A DNA stretch of 32,645 nt from assembly GCA_949293385.1 (NCBI GenBank), contig CASFDQ010000092.1:1-32645 (forward strand), in the 5' to 3' direction. The DNA is from an uncultured bacterium (lineage in GTDB: Bacteria > Bacillota > Clostridia > Oscillospirales > Acutalibacteraceae). The translations under genes and the position numbers were made by a program. The notes under the pieces were generated by a model. That model made no database searches, was not told the DNA's origin, and saw nothing but the letters and a program-made list of their open reading frames with translations. Positions 25,397 to 32,511 of this stretch are shown here, piece after piece; the first letter of the stretch is position 1; each line of letters starts with the position of its first letter.

Positions 25397-25779
25397 GGGA
25401 AAGGGGAAACGGCTGCGATGTGTCTGCGACACATTTATATATGGCGAGCGTACGGGAGTTATGGTTAGGGATAAAATTAGAGGATATGTATCAGACTCGA
25501 TACATATTCTCTTTGTTTTTGTAAATTTTGATGGCGAGCGTAGGGCGCGGCGATCGAGACGGTAGTGAATGACGACACAGTGCGTCGTCAGAGCCGCCGA
25601 GCGACCGAGTCGCAACGAGACCCTCGACGCGCCGTAGAGATATCGAAAATTCCGTAAAAACTCTACGGCTATGATAAAAGGAAGCCGTCCCCTATGGTAG
25701 GGGAAGGTGGCGCCGCAGGCGACGGAAGGGGTAAACCTATGCCGCTCATCAAAACGGGAAAGCATACAAACTTTACTTT
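25397..25779. repeat. Repeat-rich intergenic region
   Basis: No good gene lies in this 383-base stretch. It holds: the direct repeat ATGGCGAGCGTA at 25441-25452 and 25531-25542; a terminator-like hairpin with arms AGAGGATATGTATC / GATACATATTCTCT (25479-25512) followed by a T-rich run; hairpin GACGAC/GTCGTC (25571-25589); a GC-rich block ending in the dispersed repeat GAGACCCTCGACGCGCCGT (25617-25635); stem GCCGTAGAG / CTCTACGGC (25631-25669); and a block with TCCCCTATGGTAGGGGAAGG and GGCGCCGCAGGCGACGG (25688-25726) that has the look of a repeat common in gut Clostridia. It appears to be several repeat units side by side. Confidence 0.7.
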
Positions 25780-26199
25780 TTATAATTCTATCACAGTTTT
25801 ACCCTGCCTTCTTGCTTTTTCGGCAAATTTGGCCGCTCCGCCGAAGGGATAAGGTGTATACGTGATAACGTAGTCTGATCTTTTTAACATATAATTGTTG
25901 CGATAATCAATCGCAAAGCGTTTGTAAACGCAGGCTAATTCTTCGGGGAATACCGAATTGGGATCGTCGGAAAAGAATCCACTTTCTTTGGGCAAATATG
26001 CGAGAACGACTTGATAGTTAAATGTATATTCTTCTTTGAGCTCTCTTAAAGCCTTAAGTACCATCACGTCGAATTCTCCACGGTCGCCTACAAAAAACTC
26101 AGAAATACCGCGATCGATCAAAATGATTATTTGTTCCCTGAGTTTATCGTAGATTTCACTTGGACAAACACTGTGCCCGAAAAATGTGCAGAAACGCAT
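25780..26199 (-). CDS. SLOG-superfamily (DUF1273-like) protein
   Basis: A 139-residue protein with a Rossmann-like pattern: MRFCTFFGHSVCP at the N-terminus, FFVGDRGEFD (residues ~35-44, glycine-rich loop), VVLAYLPKE, YRNNYMLKRSDYVITYTP, and the final GGAAKFAEKARRQGKTVIEL. This resembles the SLOG/DUF1273 (YpsA-like) group that binds nucleotide-derived ligands. Proteins of this kind are frequent in gut Clostridia, but their function is unknown. RBS GGAGG precedes the ATG. It is divergent from a ribbon-helix-helix gene, with a perfect inverted repeat between them. No effector domain is fused to it. Confidence 0.78.
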   Translation of the reverse strand: MRFCTFFGHSVCPSEIYDKLREQIIILIDRGISEFFVGDRGEFDVMVLKALRELKEEYTFNYQVVLAYLPKESGFFSDDPNSVFPEELACVYKRFAIDYRNNYMLKRSDYVITYTPYPFGGAAKFAEKARRQGKTVIEL

Positions 26200-26220
26200 C
26201 TTTCATACCTCCAAAGTAAA

Positions 26221-26249
26221 TATAGTATACTTAAATTAAGTATACTATA
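26221..26249. promoter_or_regulatory. Perfect 12-bp inverted repeat, candidate operator
   Basis: TATAGTATACTT (26221-26232), spacer AAATT, AAGTATACTATA (26238-26249). Each arm contains TATACT on one strand, so it may overlap -10 boxes. It lies 22 bases upstream of the SLOG start and 64 upstream of the RHH start. Too symmetrical to be a terminator here, as it precedes both genes. Confidence 0.65.
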
Positions 26250-26312
26250 CACATTATAACTCAAAATCTACTTAAAATAAACTTATAATTTAAGTTTTTT
26301 AAGGAGAAAGGT

Positions 26313-26501
26313 ATGAGAGATAAGAATAATAAGCATTTAGGTCTCGAAATTCCGCCCGAGCTTCACTATAAACTGCACTATATCGCCAAATACGAGGGCA
26401 GGAGTGCCAACGGTCAGATAATGTATCTTCTTCAGAAATGCATTCGCGAGTTTGAAAAGAACGAAGGCGAGATAATCGTTCCTTCAGTATCTGAAAAATA
26501 A
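26313..26501 (+). CDS. Arc/ribbon-helix-helix DNA-binding protein
   Basis: A 62-residue protein with the RHH pattern: a short strand HLGLEIPPELHYKLHYIA (strand, then helix A), a turn at YEGRSANGQ and helix B IMYLLQKCIREFEKN. RHH proteins bind DNA as dimers through the N-terminal strand and commonly act as repressors or antitoxins. RBS AAGGAG precedes the ATG. The inverted repeat upstream is a natural candidate site for it. No toxin gene follows; a terminator comes directly after the gene. Confidence 0.8.
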   Translation: MRDKNNKHLGLEIPPELHYKLHYIAKYEGRSANGQIMYLLQKCIREFEKNEGEIIVPSVSEK

Positions 26502-26503
26502 CA

Positions 26504-26538
26504 AAAAGCACCGTAGAGGTAATCTGCGGTGCTTTTGT
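26504..26538 (+). terminator. Terminator after the RHH gene
   Basis: Stem AAAAGCACCG (26504-26513) / CGGTGCTTTT (26527-26536), with an inner AGA/TCT pairing around a GGTAA loop. Confidence 0.85.
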
Positions 26539-26641
26539 AAATGTCTTATGGCTCCGTGTTGTTTTCTTTCACATATCCGCAGGAGTAACTTTTTTTCATT
26601 AGGAATGTAGATCAAAAAACCGCCGTTTCAATATATAATCC

Positions 26642-26670
26642 TTGCAAAAACGGCGATAAAATAGTATAAT
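26642..26670 (+). promoter_or_regulatory. Sigma-A promoter for tepA-spoIIIE
   Basis: TTGCAA (26642-26647), 17-base spacer, TATAAT (26665-26670). The spacer contains AAACGGCG (26648-26655), which is complementary to CGCCGTTT (26621-26628), so a hairpin could form around the -35 box. Confidence 0.8.
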
Positions 26671-26725
26671 ATCTATGTATTTTATAATTTTTTCTTCCAA
26701 TAATATTTTTATTGGAGGTAATTTT

Positions 26726-27445
26726 ATGAATACTAAAAATAAATATTCCTTAAACCTGTCCGCGGGCGGCGAAAACGGTGACACGACCCTTTTTGAGCAG
26801 ATCAAAGAATCCGCCTCGATAACCGCGTCCGACGGCAAGCACGTTATACAGTGTTTAACCGTTATCGGCGAGATAGAGGGTCATATAATTTCTTCTTCCC
26901 AAAATAAGACCACCAAGTACGAGCATATAATTCCTCAGCTTGTGGCAATAGAAGAGGATAAGGATATTCAGGGCCTGCTTATCCTGCTCAATACCGTCGG
27001 CGGTGACGTTGAAGCGGGACTTGCTATCGCCGAGCTTATTTCGGGAATGAAGAAGCCCACCGTTTCGCTCGTTCTCGGCGGAGCACATTCTATCGGAATA
27101 CCCTTAAGCGTAGCGGCGAAAAGATCCTTTATCGTCCCCTCGGCTACCATGACGGTGCATCCCGTACGTATGACGGGCCTTGTTTTGGGCGTTCCTCAAA
27201 TGCTCAGGCATTTCGAGCGAATTCAGGACAGAATAATAACCTTTGTTACGAAAAACTCTAAAATAACGAAGGAAAAATTTTCTTCTCTTATGATGAACGT
27301 AGGGGAAATGGTAAACGACGTCGGCTCTATTCTCGACGGCGAAAAAGCGGTGGAGGTCGGTCTTATCGACAGTATCGGCGGACTTTCCGACGCGGTAGAT
27401 ACCCTTTATGATATGATAGATAAAAACAGCGGTGACGCCGAATAA
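26726..27445 (+). CDS. tepA: ClpP-like translocation-enhancing protein TepA
   Basis: With the ATG at 26726 (GGAGG upstream) the protein has 239 residues. It belongs to the ClpP/crotonase-fold serine peptidases: LLNTVGGDVEAGLAIAELI, SLVLGGAHSIGIPLSVA with the serine in GGAHSIG, and MTVHPVRMTGL with the histidine. TepA of Bacillus lies directly upstream of spoIIIE, as here, and has been linked with protein export and breakdown of signal peptides or spore proteins. It is preceded by a strong sigma-A promoter and followed by spoIIIE after 36 bases. Confidence 0.9.
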   Translation: MNTKNKYSLNLSAGGENGDTTLFEQIKESASITASDGKHVIQCLTVIGEIEGHIISSSQNKTTKYEHIIPQLVAIEEDKDIQGLLILLNTVGGDVEAGLAIAELISGMKKPTVSLVLGGAHSIGIPLSVAAKRSFIVPSATMTVHPVRMTGLVLGVPQMLRHFERIQDRIITFVTKNSKITKEKFSSLMMNVGEMVNDVGSILDGEKAVEVGLIDSIGGLSDAVDTLYDMIDKNSGDAE

Positions 27446-27481
27446 ACGGCGTCACGAAAGATAAATTAAGGAGAGTACATA

Positions 27482-29884
27482 ATGGCGGCTAAAAAAGGCT
27501 CATCAAAAAAACGAGGAGCAAAAACTCAAAGCAGACCCGCGGCAAACCATAAGCAGATAATATCTCTGCTTCTTTTTGCGGTGTCTCTTTTTATCCTTGC
27601 GGTAACCTTTATTCCGGGAGAAAACGTCTGGAGAGGAATGCACGATTTCTTCTTCGGATTTTTCGGCGTAATGGCCTTTGTTTTCCCCTTCTTCATAGTT
27701 GCTCTGGCCGTTGCCTACGCAATGGATAAGTTTAAGGACAGTGTTGCCGTACGCTTTGTGGAGATCGGGATACTTATAGTCCTTGTTTGTGCATCTATCG
27801 ACGTTTTCTGTGCTCATCCGAAGCTTGAGGGCTTCGGCGAAGCCTACTCGGCACATCTCAGCGCTTCCTACAAAAGCGGAATACTGCTTCATAGCGGCGG
27901 CCTGCTTGGCGGCCTTATCGCTCAGCCCATCTATTTTGCCTTTGGTAAGGCGGGCGCCATAGTTACGGTATTCCTGCTTGTCTTCATATTCCTGATGCTC
28001 GTCACCTCGACCCCCCTTATAAAGCTTTTGCGTCAGCTTTCAAAGCCGGTCGAAACGGTAAGAGAAGGCTACCGTGAGCACAAGGAGGCCGTAGAGGAGG
28101 AGCGCCGCAGGAGGAAGGAAGAGATTGATATTCCTCTGGACGAGCCGGGCGAGCCTGCTCCTATCCTTTCGGGAATCTCCGAAAAGCAGCGTAAGGTAAT
28201 AAGTGCCTATAAGGATATCGATATTCCCGCAGAAGAGACCGAGCAGAGCTCTATCTCGGTCGAAGAGGCCCTGACGGCCGCCGAAGAGGAGAACGACGCC
28301 CCCGTTTTCGAGCCCGAGAAGGAAGAAAAAGAGGAAGAGGTCGATACTACCCCCATAACCACCGAAGAAATTAACGAGGTCGCAAAGGAAACCGAAAATA
28401 TTCCTATGGAAAGGGAAGAATATAAGTTTCCGCCCATCGACCTTTTAAAAAGCGGAGCTACCAAATCTGCCGCCGCGGAGCAGGCCGAGCTTGAGAATAC
28501 CGCTAATCGCCTTGTGAACGCGCTCAAGAGCTTCGGCGTCGAGACACGCATCGTCGATATCTCGAGAGGACCTACCGTTACCCGCTACGAGCTACAGCCC
28601 AGCGCAGGAGTCAAAATAAGCAAGATAACCGGTCTTGCCGATGATATTGCCCTTAATCTGGCTACCGCGGGAGTGCGCATCGAAGCCCCCATTCCCAACA
28701 AGGCGGCCGTCGGTATCGAGGTGCCCAATAAAGCAAGCAACGTTGTACATATAAGAGAAATGATAGAGTCGCTTTCCTTTACCGGCTCCAAAAGCAAGCT
28801 GACCATCGCCCTCGGTAAGGATATCGGCGGAAACGCTATTGTCGGCGACATCTCTAAAATGCCTCACGGTCTTATTGCGGGTGCTACAGGCTCGGGTAAA
28901 TCGGTATGTATCAACTCGATCATTATGAGTATTCTTTATAAGGCCCGTCCCGACGAGGTCAAGCTTATTATGGTCGACCCCAAGGTAGTCGAACTGGGAA
29001 TTTATAACGGTATACCGCATCTGCTTCTCCCCGTCGTTACCGATCCCCGCAAGGCCGCCGCAACCCTTAGCTGGGCGGTTTCCGAAATGGAAAAGCGTTA
29101 TATGATGTTTGCCGCAAGTAACGTGCGCGACCTTGAAGGCTTTAACCGCGTTGCCGAAAACAATCCCGAAATGAAAAAGCTTCCCCGAATCGTTATTATA
29201 GTCGACGAGCTTGCCGACCTTATGATGACCGCGCCCAAAGAGGTTGAAGATTCAATAAACCGTATCGCCGCAAAGGCCCGTGCCGCAGGAATGCACCTTA
29301 TAATCGCGACTCAGCGTCCCTCGGTAGACGTCGTTACGGGCGTTATCAAGGCTAATATTCCTTCCCGTATCGCCTTTGCCGTCTCTTCTCAGATCGACTC
29401 CCGTACCATTCTCGATTCGGCAGGAGCCGAAAAGCTTCTCGGTAGAGGAGATATGCTCTTTGCCCCCTACGGCGCTAATAAACCCTCCCGTATTCAGGGT
29501 TGTTTTGTCAGCGACGAGGAGGTAGAAGCGGTAGTTGACTTCGTAAAGGGACGTCATAACTGCGAATACGACGACTCGGTTATGGAAGATATCGAAATAA
29601 GAGCTACTATGGATAAAAAGGGTAAGGAACCTGCTTCTTCGGGCGGAGACGACGCGGAGGCCGAGGATCCTATGCTTTCGGCCGCTATCGAGTTCGTTGT
29701 TGAAAACGGTCAGGCCTCTACCTCTATGCTTCAGCGCCGCTTAAAGCTCGGTTATGCCCGTGCCGCCCGTCTTATCGATATGATGGAGGAAAGGGGAATA
29801 GTAGGTCCCTACGAGGGAGCGAAGCCCCGAAGTGTGCTTATAACCAAGGAGCAACTTATGGAACAGAAGGCAGGAGAAGAGTAA
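27482..29884 (+). CDS. spoIIIE: DNA translocase FtsK/SpoIIIE
   Basis: An 800-residue DNA pump. N-terminal Lys-rich start, then four membrane segments (about residues 25-45, 55-85, 93-112, 150-180), an acidic linker (about 200-310), the RecA-type motor with [17 protein letters not shown] (Walker A, near residue 466-473) and [14 protein letters not shown] (Walker B, near 575), and a winged-helix gamma domain at the end ([20 protein letters not shown]) that reads KOPS-like or SRS sites. It clears chromosome arms through the septum in division and sporulation. The stop is immediately followed by the next start. Confidence 0.95.
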   Translation: MAAKKGSSKKRGAKTQSRPAANHKQIISLLLFAVSLFILAVTFIPGENVWRGMHDFFFGFFGVMAFVFPFFIVALAVAYAMDKFKDSVAVRFVEIGILIVLVCASIDVFCAHPKLEGFGEAYSAHLSASYKSGILLHSGGLLGGLIAQPIYFAFGKAGAIVTVFLLVFIFLMLVTSTPLIKLLRQLSKPVETVREGYREHKEAVEEERRRRKEEIDIPLDEPGEPAPILSGISEKQRKVISAYKDIDIPAEETEQSSISVEEALTAAEEENDAPVFEPEKEEKEEEVDTTPITTEEINEVAKETENIPMEREEYKFPPIDLLKSGATKSAAAEQAELENTANRLVNALKSFGVETRIVDISRGPTVTRYELQPSAGVKISKITGLADDIALNLATAGVRIEAPIPNKAAVGIEVPNKASNVVHIREMIESLSFTGSKSKLTIALGKDIGGNAIVGDISKMPHGLIAGATGSGKSVCINSIIMSILYKARPDEVKLIMVDPKVVELGIYNGIPHLLLPVVTDPRKAAATLSWAVSEMEKRYMMFAASNVRDLEGFNRVAENNPEMKKLPRIVIIVDELADLMMTAPKEVEDSINRIAAKARAAGMHLIIATQRPSVDVVTGVIKANIPSRIAFAVSSQIDSRTILDSAGAEKLLGRGDMLFAPYGANKPSRIQGCFVSDEEVEAVVDFVKGRHNCEYDDSVMEDIEIRATMDKKGKEPASSGGDDAEAEDPMLSAAIEFVVENGQASTSMLQRRLKLGYARAARLIDMMEERGIVGPYEGAKPRSVLITKEQLMEQKAGEE

Positions 29885-30802
29885 TTGGAGTCCAAGAAGC
29901 CTAACTATATTGCCCGCTTGCTTATAATCTGTGTAACCTGCTTATCCCTTTTGCTGATGCTGATAACCTTCTCCGACAGCAGGTACATCCCTACCTGGAC
30001 CGATATCGGAAGAGCGGTATTCGGTGACGAAGCCAAGGCCTCCGACGAGGATACCGTGAGATTTATCGACGTAGGTCAGGGCGACAGCATCCTTATTTCA
30101 AGCAACGGCTATAACGCCCTTATCGATTTCGGCGATAAAAGTGACTTCGGAAGCGATCTTTTGGATGCGCTTAGAAGCTATAAGATCGAACGGCTCGACT
30201 GTATTATCGTTTCACATTACGATATGGACCACGTAGGCGGAGCCCCGAAAATACTTAAAGCCCTCGACGTAGAATACGCCCTGCTGCCCGAGCTTTCGGA
30301 TAAAGAGTCCAACGACTTCGACGATTTTCAGTACGCCCTTGAAAACAGCGGCGCCGAGGTCTCTATCGCCAGAGTAGGAACTCTCGTTAATATCGGCGAC
30401 TTCGATATAACGGTGCTCGGTCACTATTCGGACGAGTCCGATTCCAATAACCGCTCTGTGGTACTTATGGCCGAATGCGGAGGTAAAAAGTTTCTGCTCA
30501 CGGGTGACGCAGGTGCAAATATAGAAAATAAACTTATGGAAGAGGGAATAAACCTCGACTGTGACGTCTATAAGGCCGCGCATCACGGAAGCCGAAATTC
30601 GAATACGCTCGATTTTATAAAGGCCGCATCCCCCGAATACGGAGTTATTTCCTGCTCCTCCTCTAATCAGTACGGTCATCCTCACGAGGAGGTTCTTGTT
30701 AACCTGGAAACGGTAGGCGCCAAGCTCTACCGTACCGACCGTTCGGGCGATATAACCTTTAAGATCGAAAACGGAGAAATAATACCGTCAACCGAATACT
30801 GA
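29885..30802 (+). CDS. ComEC-type MBL-fold protein with one membrane anchor
   Basis: A 305-residue protein that starts with TTG directly after the spoIIIE stop (AGGAGA 6-7 bases upstream). One membrane helix (residues ~10-28) anchors an extracytoplasmic MBL domain with VRFIDVGQGDSILI, VSHYDMDHVGG (HxDxDH motif), FLLTGDAG and AAHHGSRNS. This pattern is that of the ComEC/Rec2 beta-lactamase-like domain, here without the competence membrane channel. Such free-standing proteins are often predicted nucleases or phosphodiesterases outside the membrane; their substrate is unknown. Confidence 0.88.
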   Translation: MESKKPNYIARLLIICVTCLSLLLMLITFSDSRYIPTWTDIGRAVFGDEAKASDEDTVRFIDVGQGDSILISSNGYNALIDFGDKSDFGSDLLDALRSYKIERLDCIIVSHYDMDHVGGAPKILKALDVEYALLPELSDKESNDFDDFQYALENSGAEVSIARVGTLVNIGDFDITVLGHYSDESDSNNRSVVLMAECGGKKFLLTGDAGANIENKLMEEGINLDCDVYKAAHHGSRNSNTLDFIKAASPEYGVISCSSSNQYGHPHEEVLVNLETVGAKLYRTDRSGDITFKIENGEIIPSTEY

Positions 30803-30809
30803 AAATGTA

Positions 30810-30841
30810 AAAAGGTGCAGAAAAACTTCTGCACCTTTTGT
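30810..30841. terminator. Terminator after the MBL gene
   Basis: Stem AAAAGGTGCAGAA (30810-30822) / TTCTGCACCTTTT (30827-30839) with a four-base loop. Symmetrical flanks let it serve the convergent DUF378 gene too. Confidence 0.9.
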
Positions 30842-30849
30842 ACACTTGC

Positions 30850-31053
30850 TTACTCGTGGGCTCTGCCGTTATCGCGAAACAGCAGGGAAATGCACCATAT
30901 TCCGGTCAGAGCAATGACCGAATAGATGATTCTGCTGACAATGGCGTCGCTTCCGCCAAAGAGCCATGCCACAAGATCAAATTGGAAGATTCCCACAAGA
31001 CCCCAGTTTATCGAACCGAGGATGACAAGCAGTAAACAGATTTTATCAATCAT
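30850..31053 (-). CDS. DUF378 small membrane protein
   Basis: A 67-residue protein with two hydrophobic helices: ICLLLVILGSINWGLVGIFQF and a second near IIYSVIALTGIWCISLLF, joined by LVAWLFGGSDAIVSR. The GSINWGLVG motif is the signature of DUF378. Function unknown. RBS AAGGAG lies upstream of the ATG. It converges on the MBL gene and is divergent from tRNA-Thr. Confidence 0.88.
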   Translation of the reverse strand: MIDKICLLLVILGSINWGLVGIFQFDLVAWLFGGSDAIVSRIIYSVIALTGIWCISLLFRDNGRAHE

Positions 31054-31120
31054 TTTCTCAACTCCTTTTGACCTTATTATTATCGAAAATGAAAAAAATA
31101 TTCATATTTAAAAAAAAGTC

Positions 31121-31149
31121 TTGACAAAAACCGAAAGATACTTTATAAT
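31121..31149 (+). promoter_or_regulatory. Consensus sigma-A promoter of tRNA-Thr
   Basis: TTGACA (31121-31126), 17-base spacer, TATAAT (31144-31149): a perfect match in both boxes, ending 24 bases before the tRNA. Confidence 0.92.
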
Positions 31150-31173
31150 ACCATTTGTTGCGAAACTGAATAT

Positions 31174-31249
31174 GCTGCTATGGCTCAGGTGGTAGAGCAC
31201 ATCCTTGGTAAGGATGAGGTCACCAGTTCGAATCTGGTTAGCAGCTCCA
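31174..31249 (+). tRNA. tRNA-Thr, anticodon GGT
   Basis: The full cloverleaf can be folded by hand: acceptor GCTGCTA / TAGCAGC, D arm GCTC/GAGC, anticodon stem CATCC/GGATG around the loop TTGGTAA (anticodon GGT), variable AGGTC, T arm ACCAG-TTCGAAT-CTGGT, discriminator T and an encoded CCA (31247-31249). It reads ACC and ACT threonine codons. It has a consensus promoter before it and a terminator after it. Confidence 0.96.
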
Positions 31250-31288
31250 AAAAGAAAGATACGATGAAAATCGTGTCTTTCTTTTTGT
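31249..31288 (+). terminator. Terminator after tRNA-Thr
   Basis: Stem AAAAAGAAAGATACGA (31249-31264) / TCGTGTCTTTCTTTTT (31271-31286), with one G-U pair and a six-base loop. Confidence 0.88.
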
Positions 31289-31290
31289 GT

Positions 31291-31481
31291 TTGTGTCCGC
31301 AGGACACAACATCATTTGACCGCGTGCGGTCAACATCATTTCGTGCTTTGCACGAACATCATTCCGCTTGCGGACACAAAACGATGTTATGGCTAAAGCC
31401 ATAAACGATGTGATGCTTCGCATCAACGATGTTTCCCTTCGGGAAAACGATGTTGCACTTTGTGCAAATTATGCTCCGCAT
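31291..31481. repeat. Hairpin array with mirrored linkers
   Basis: This fills most of the 308-base gap after the tRNA. Nine palindromes in a row: TTGTGTCCGCAGGACACAA (31291-31309), TTGACCGCGTGCGGTCAA (31316-31333), TCGTGCTTTGCACGA (31341-31355), CCGCTTGCGG (31364-31373), ATGGCTAAAGCCAT (31389-31402), GATGCTTCGCATC (31412-31424), TTCCCTTCGGGAA (31433-31445), TGCACTTTGTGCA (31454-31466), ATGCTCCGCAT (31471-31481). The first linkers are ACATCATT (31309, 31333, 31356), the later ones AACGATGT (31380, 31404, 31425, 31446), which is the same linker inverted with one base change. No gene is seen inside. Confidence 0.8.
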
Positions 31482-31508
31482 TGATTTTTTTCGCTTTTAT
31501 GCTATAAT
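31481..31508 (+). promoter_or_regulatory. Promoter at the right edge of the hairpin array
   Basis: TTGATT (31481-31486), 16-base spacer, TATAAT (31503-31508) with an extended TGC. It drives the chimeric small ORF and probably the SGNH hydrolase gene. Confidence 0.7.
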
Positions 31509-31557
31509 ACACAAATCCACAAAACAAATTAAGAAACGAAGAGGGACTTTCAGTATT

Positions 31558-31761
31558 ATGAAGTGTATAGATATTCATACACATACAAACCACTCGGACG
31601 GCACCTCCACCGTTGAAAATTCCTTACGGTGCGCCGAAGACCTCGGTAACCTCTTTTGGCTCGGAACCTATATTCATACCCTTTATCCCGTAGTGTTTTC
31701 CATTTTGGGAACAGGTATAACCGCGTATGTTTGTTATTTAAAAAACTCATTAAAGGAATAG
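31558..31761 (+). pseudogene. PHP-domain head joined to an unrelated membrane tail
   Basis: A 67-residue ORF. Residues 1-30 (MKCIDIHTHTNHSDGTSTVE and following) are the start of a PHP phosphoesterase with the HTHTxHSDG metal motif. From residue ~31 (NLFWLGTYIHTLYPVV onward) the sequence changes to a hydrophobic, membrane-like end, VFSILGTGITAYVCYLKNSL, which is not part of any PHP domain. All other PHP motifs are missing. The simplest reading is a deletion that fused the 5' end of a PHP gene, in frame, to the 3' end of a membrane protein gene. It keeps a promoter, and a stop 9 bases before the SGNH start. Whether it makes a stable product is not known. Confidence 0.7.
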
Positions 31762-31770
31762 GTGATAAAT

Positions 31771-32487
31771 ATGGAAAACAAGCTTTATAAAAAAACGATC
31801 GTTTGGAACGGCGACTCGATCTGCGCAGGTCATAAGGATACGGGAAACTGGGCGACGAGAATTGCCGAGAAAAACTCTATGGAGTATAAAAACTACGCCG
31901 TCGGCGGAGGTACAATTGCAGAAGACCTGCCTCTGACTCAAAGCGGCGAAAAAAGACATTCGGTATCCGAAACTTTAGATAAAATGTATAAGGAATTCCC
32001 CGACGCCGACTATATTATCTTCGACGGCGGCACTAACGATGCCGACCTGCTTCGTAGTCTTATGAAAAACGGTGAAACGAGACTCGGAAGCTTCGATCCC
32101 TCTGATTTCAGCGGCGAATATGACCGCTCAACCTTCTGCGGCGCACTTGAGAGCCTTTTTTATCGCTCGATAAGCTACTGGACGGGTAAGAAGATAGGCT
32201 ATATCGTGGCGCAGAAAATGGACGATGCCGACCCTTCGAAATTCGATAACCGCCGCCTTTATTTCGATAAAGCGGTGGAGATCTGCCTTAAATGGGGAAT
32301 TCCCTATATCGACCTTTGGAAGGGCTGTTATTTAAATCCGAAGCTCCCCTCAATGTACGACCCTACCAAGACCTCCGAGCAAAACCGCGCCGAAAACACG
32401 GGATTTTATATCGACGGTCAGCATCTGACTGCCCGCGGCTACGACTTCACCGCCGACATAATCGACTCCTGGCTTAAAACCCTTTAA
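31771..32487 (+). CDS. SGNH/GDSL-family hydrolase
   Basis: A 238-residue protein with the SGNH blocks: VWNGDSICAG (nucleophile S16), YAVGGGTIAED (Gly block), IIFDGGTNDADLL (Asn block) and DGQHLTARGY (D215 and H218). These enzymes remove acyl groups from sugars, lipids or glycans; no signal peptide is seen, so it is probably cytoplasmic and the substrate is open. I place the start at ATG 31771 with AGGTGA five bases upstream; a GTG at 31762 is in the same frame. It lies right behind the PHP remnant and shares its promoter. Confidence 0.88.
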   Translation: MENKLYKKTIVWNGDSICAGHKDTGNWATRIAEKNSMEYKNYAVGGGTIAEDLPLTQSGEKRHSVSETLDKMYKEFPDADYIIFDGGTNDADLLRSLMKNGETRLGSFDPSDFSGEYDRSTFCGALESLFYRSISYWTGKKIGYIVAQKMDDADPSKFDNRRLYFDKAVEICLKWGIPYIDLWKGCYLNPKLPSMYDPTKTSEQNRAENTGFYIDGQHLTARGYDFTADIIDSWLKTL

Positions 32488-32511
32488 CAAAACACCCGCC
32501 CTTACCCCGAC

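Noticed and set aside
25397..25765. Minus-strand open frame in the repeat region behind groEL
   Set aside because: It runs through several hairpin repeats, has low-complexity Arg/Ser/Thr composition and no RBS.
26313..26501. RHH gene as antitoxin of a toxin-antitoxin pair
   Set aside because: A terminator follows at once and no toxin-like ORF is found next to it; the SLOG neighbour is divergent and has no toxin motif.
31291..31481. Possible CRISPR array
   Set aside because: The constant part is only 8 bases and the variable parts are short palindromes, not 25-40 base spacers; no cas gene is near. The same holds for 1-138.
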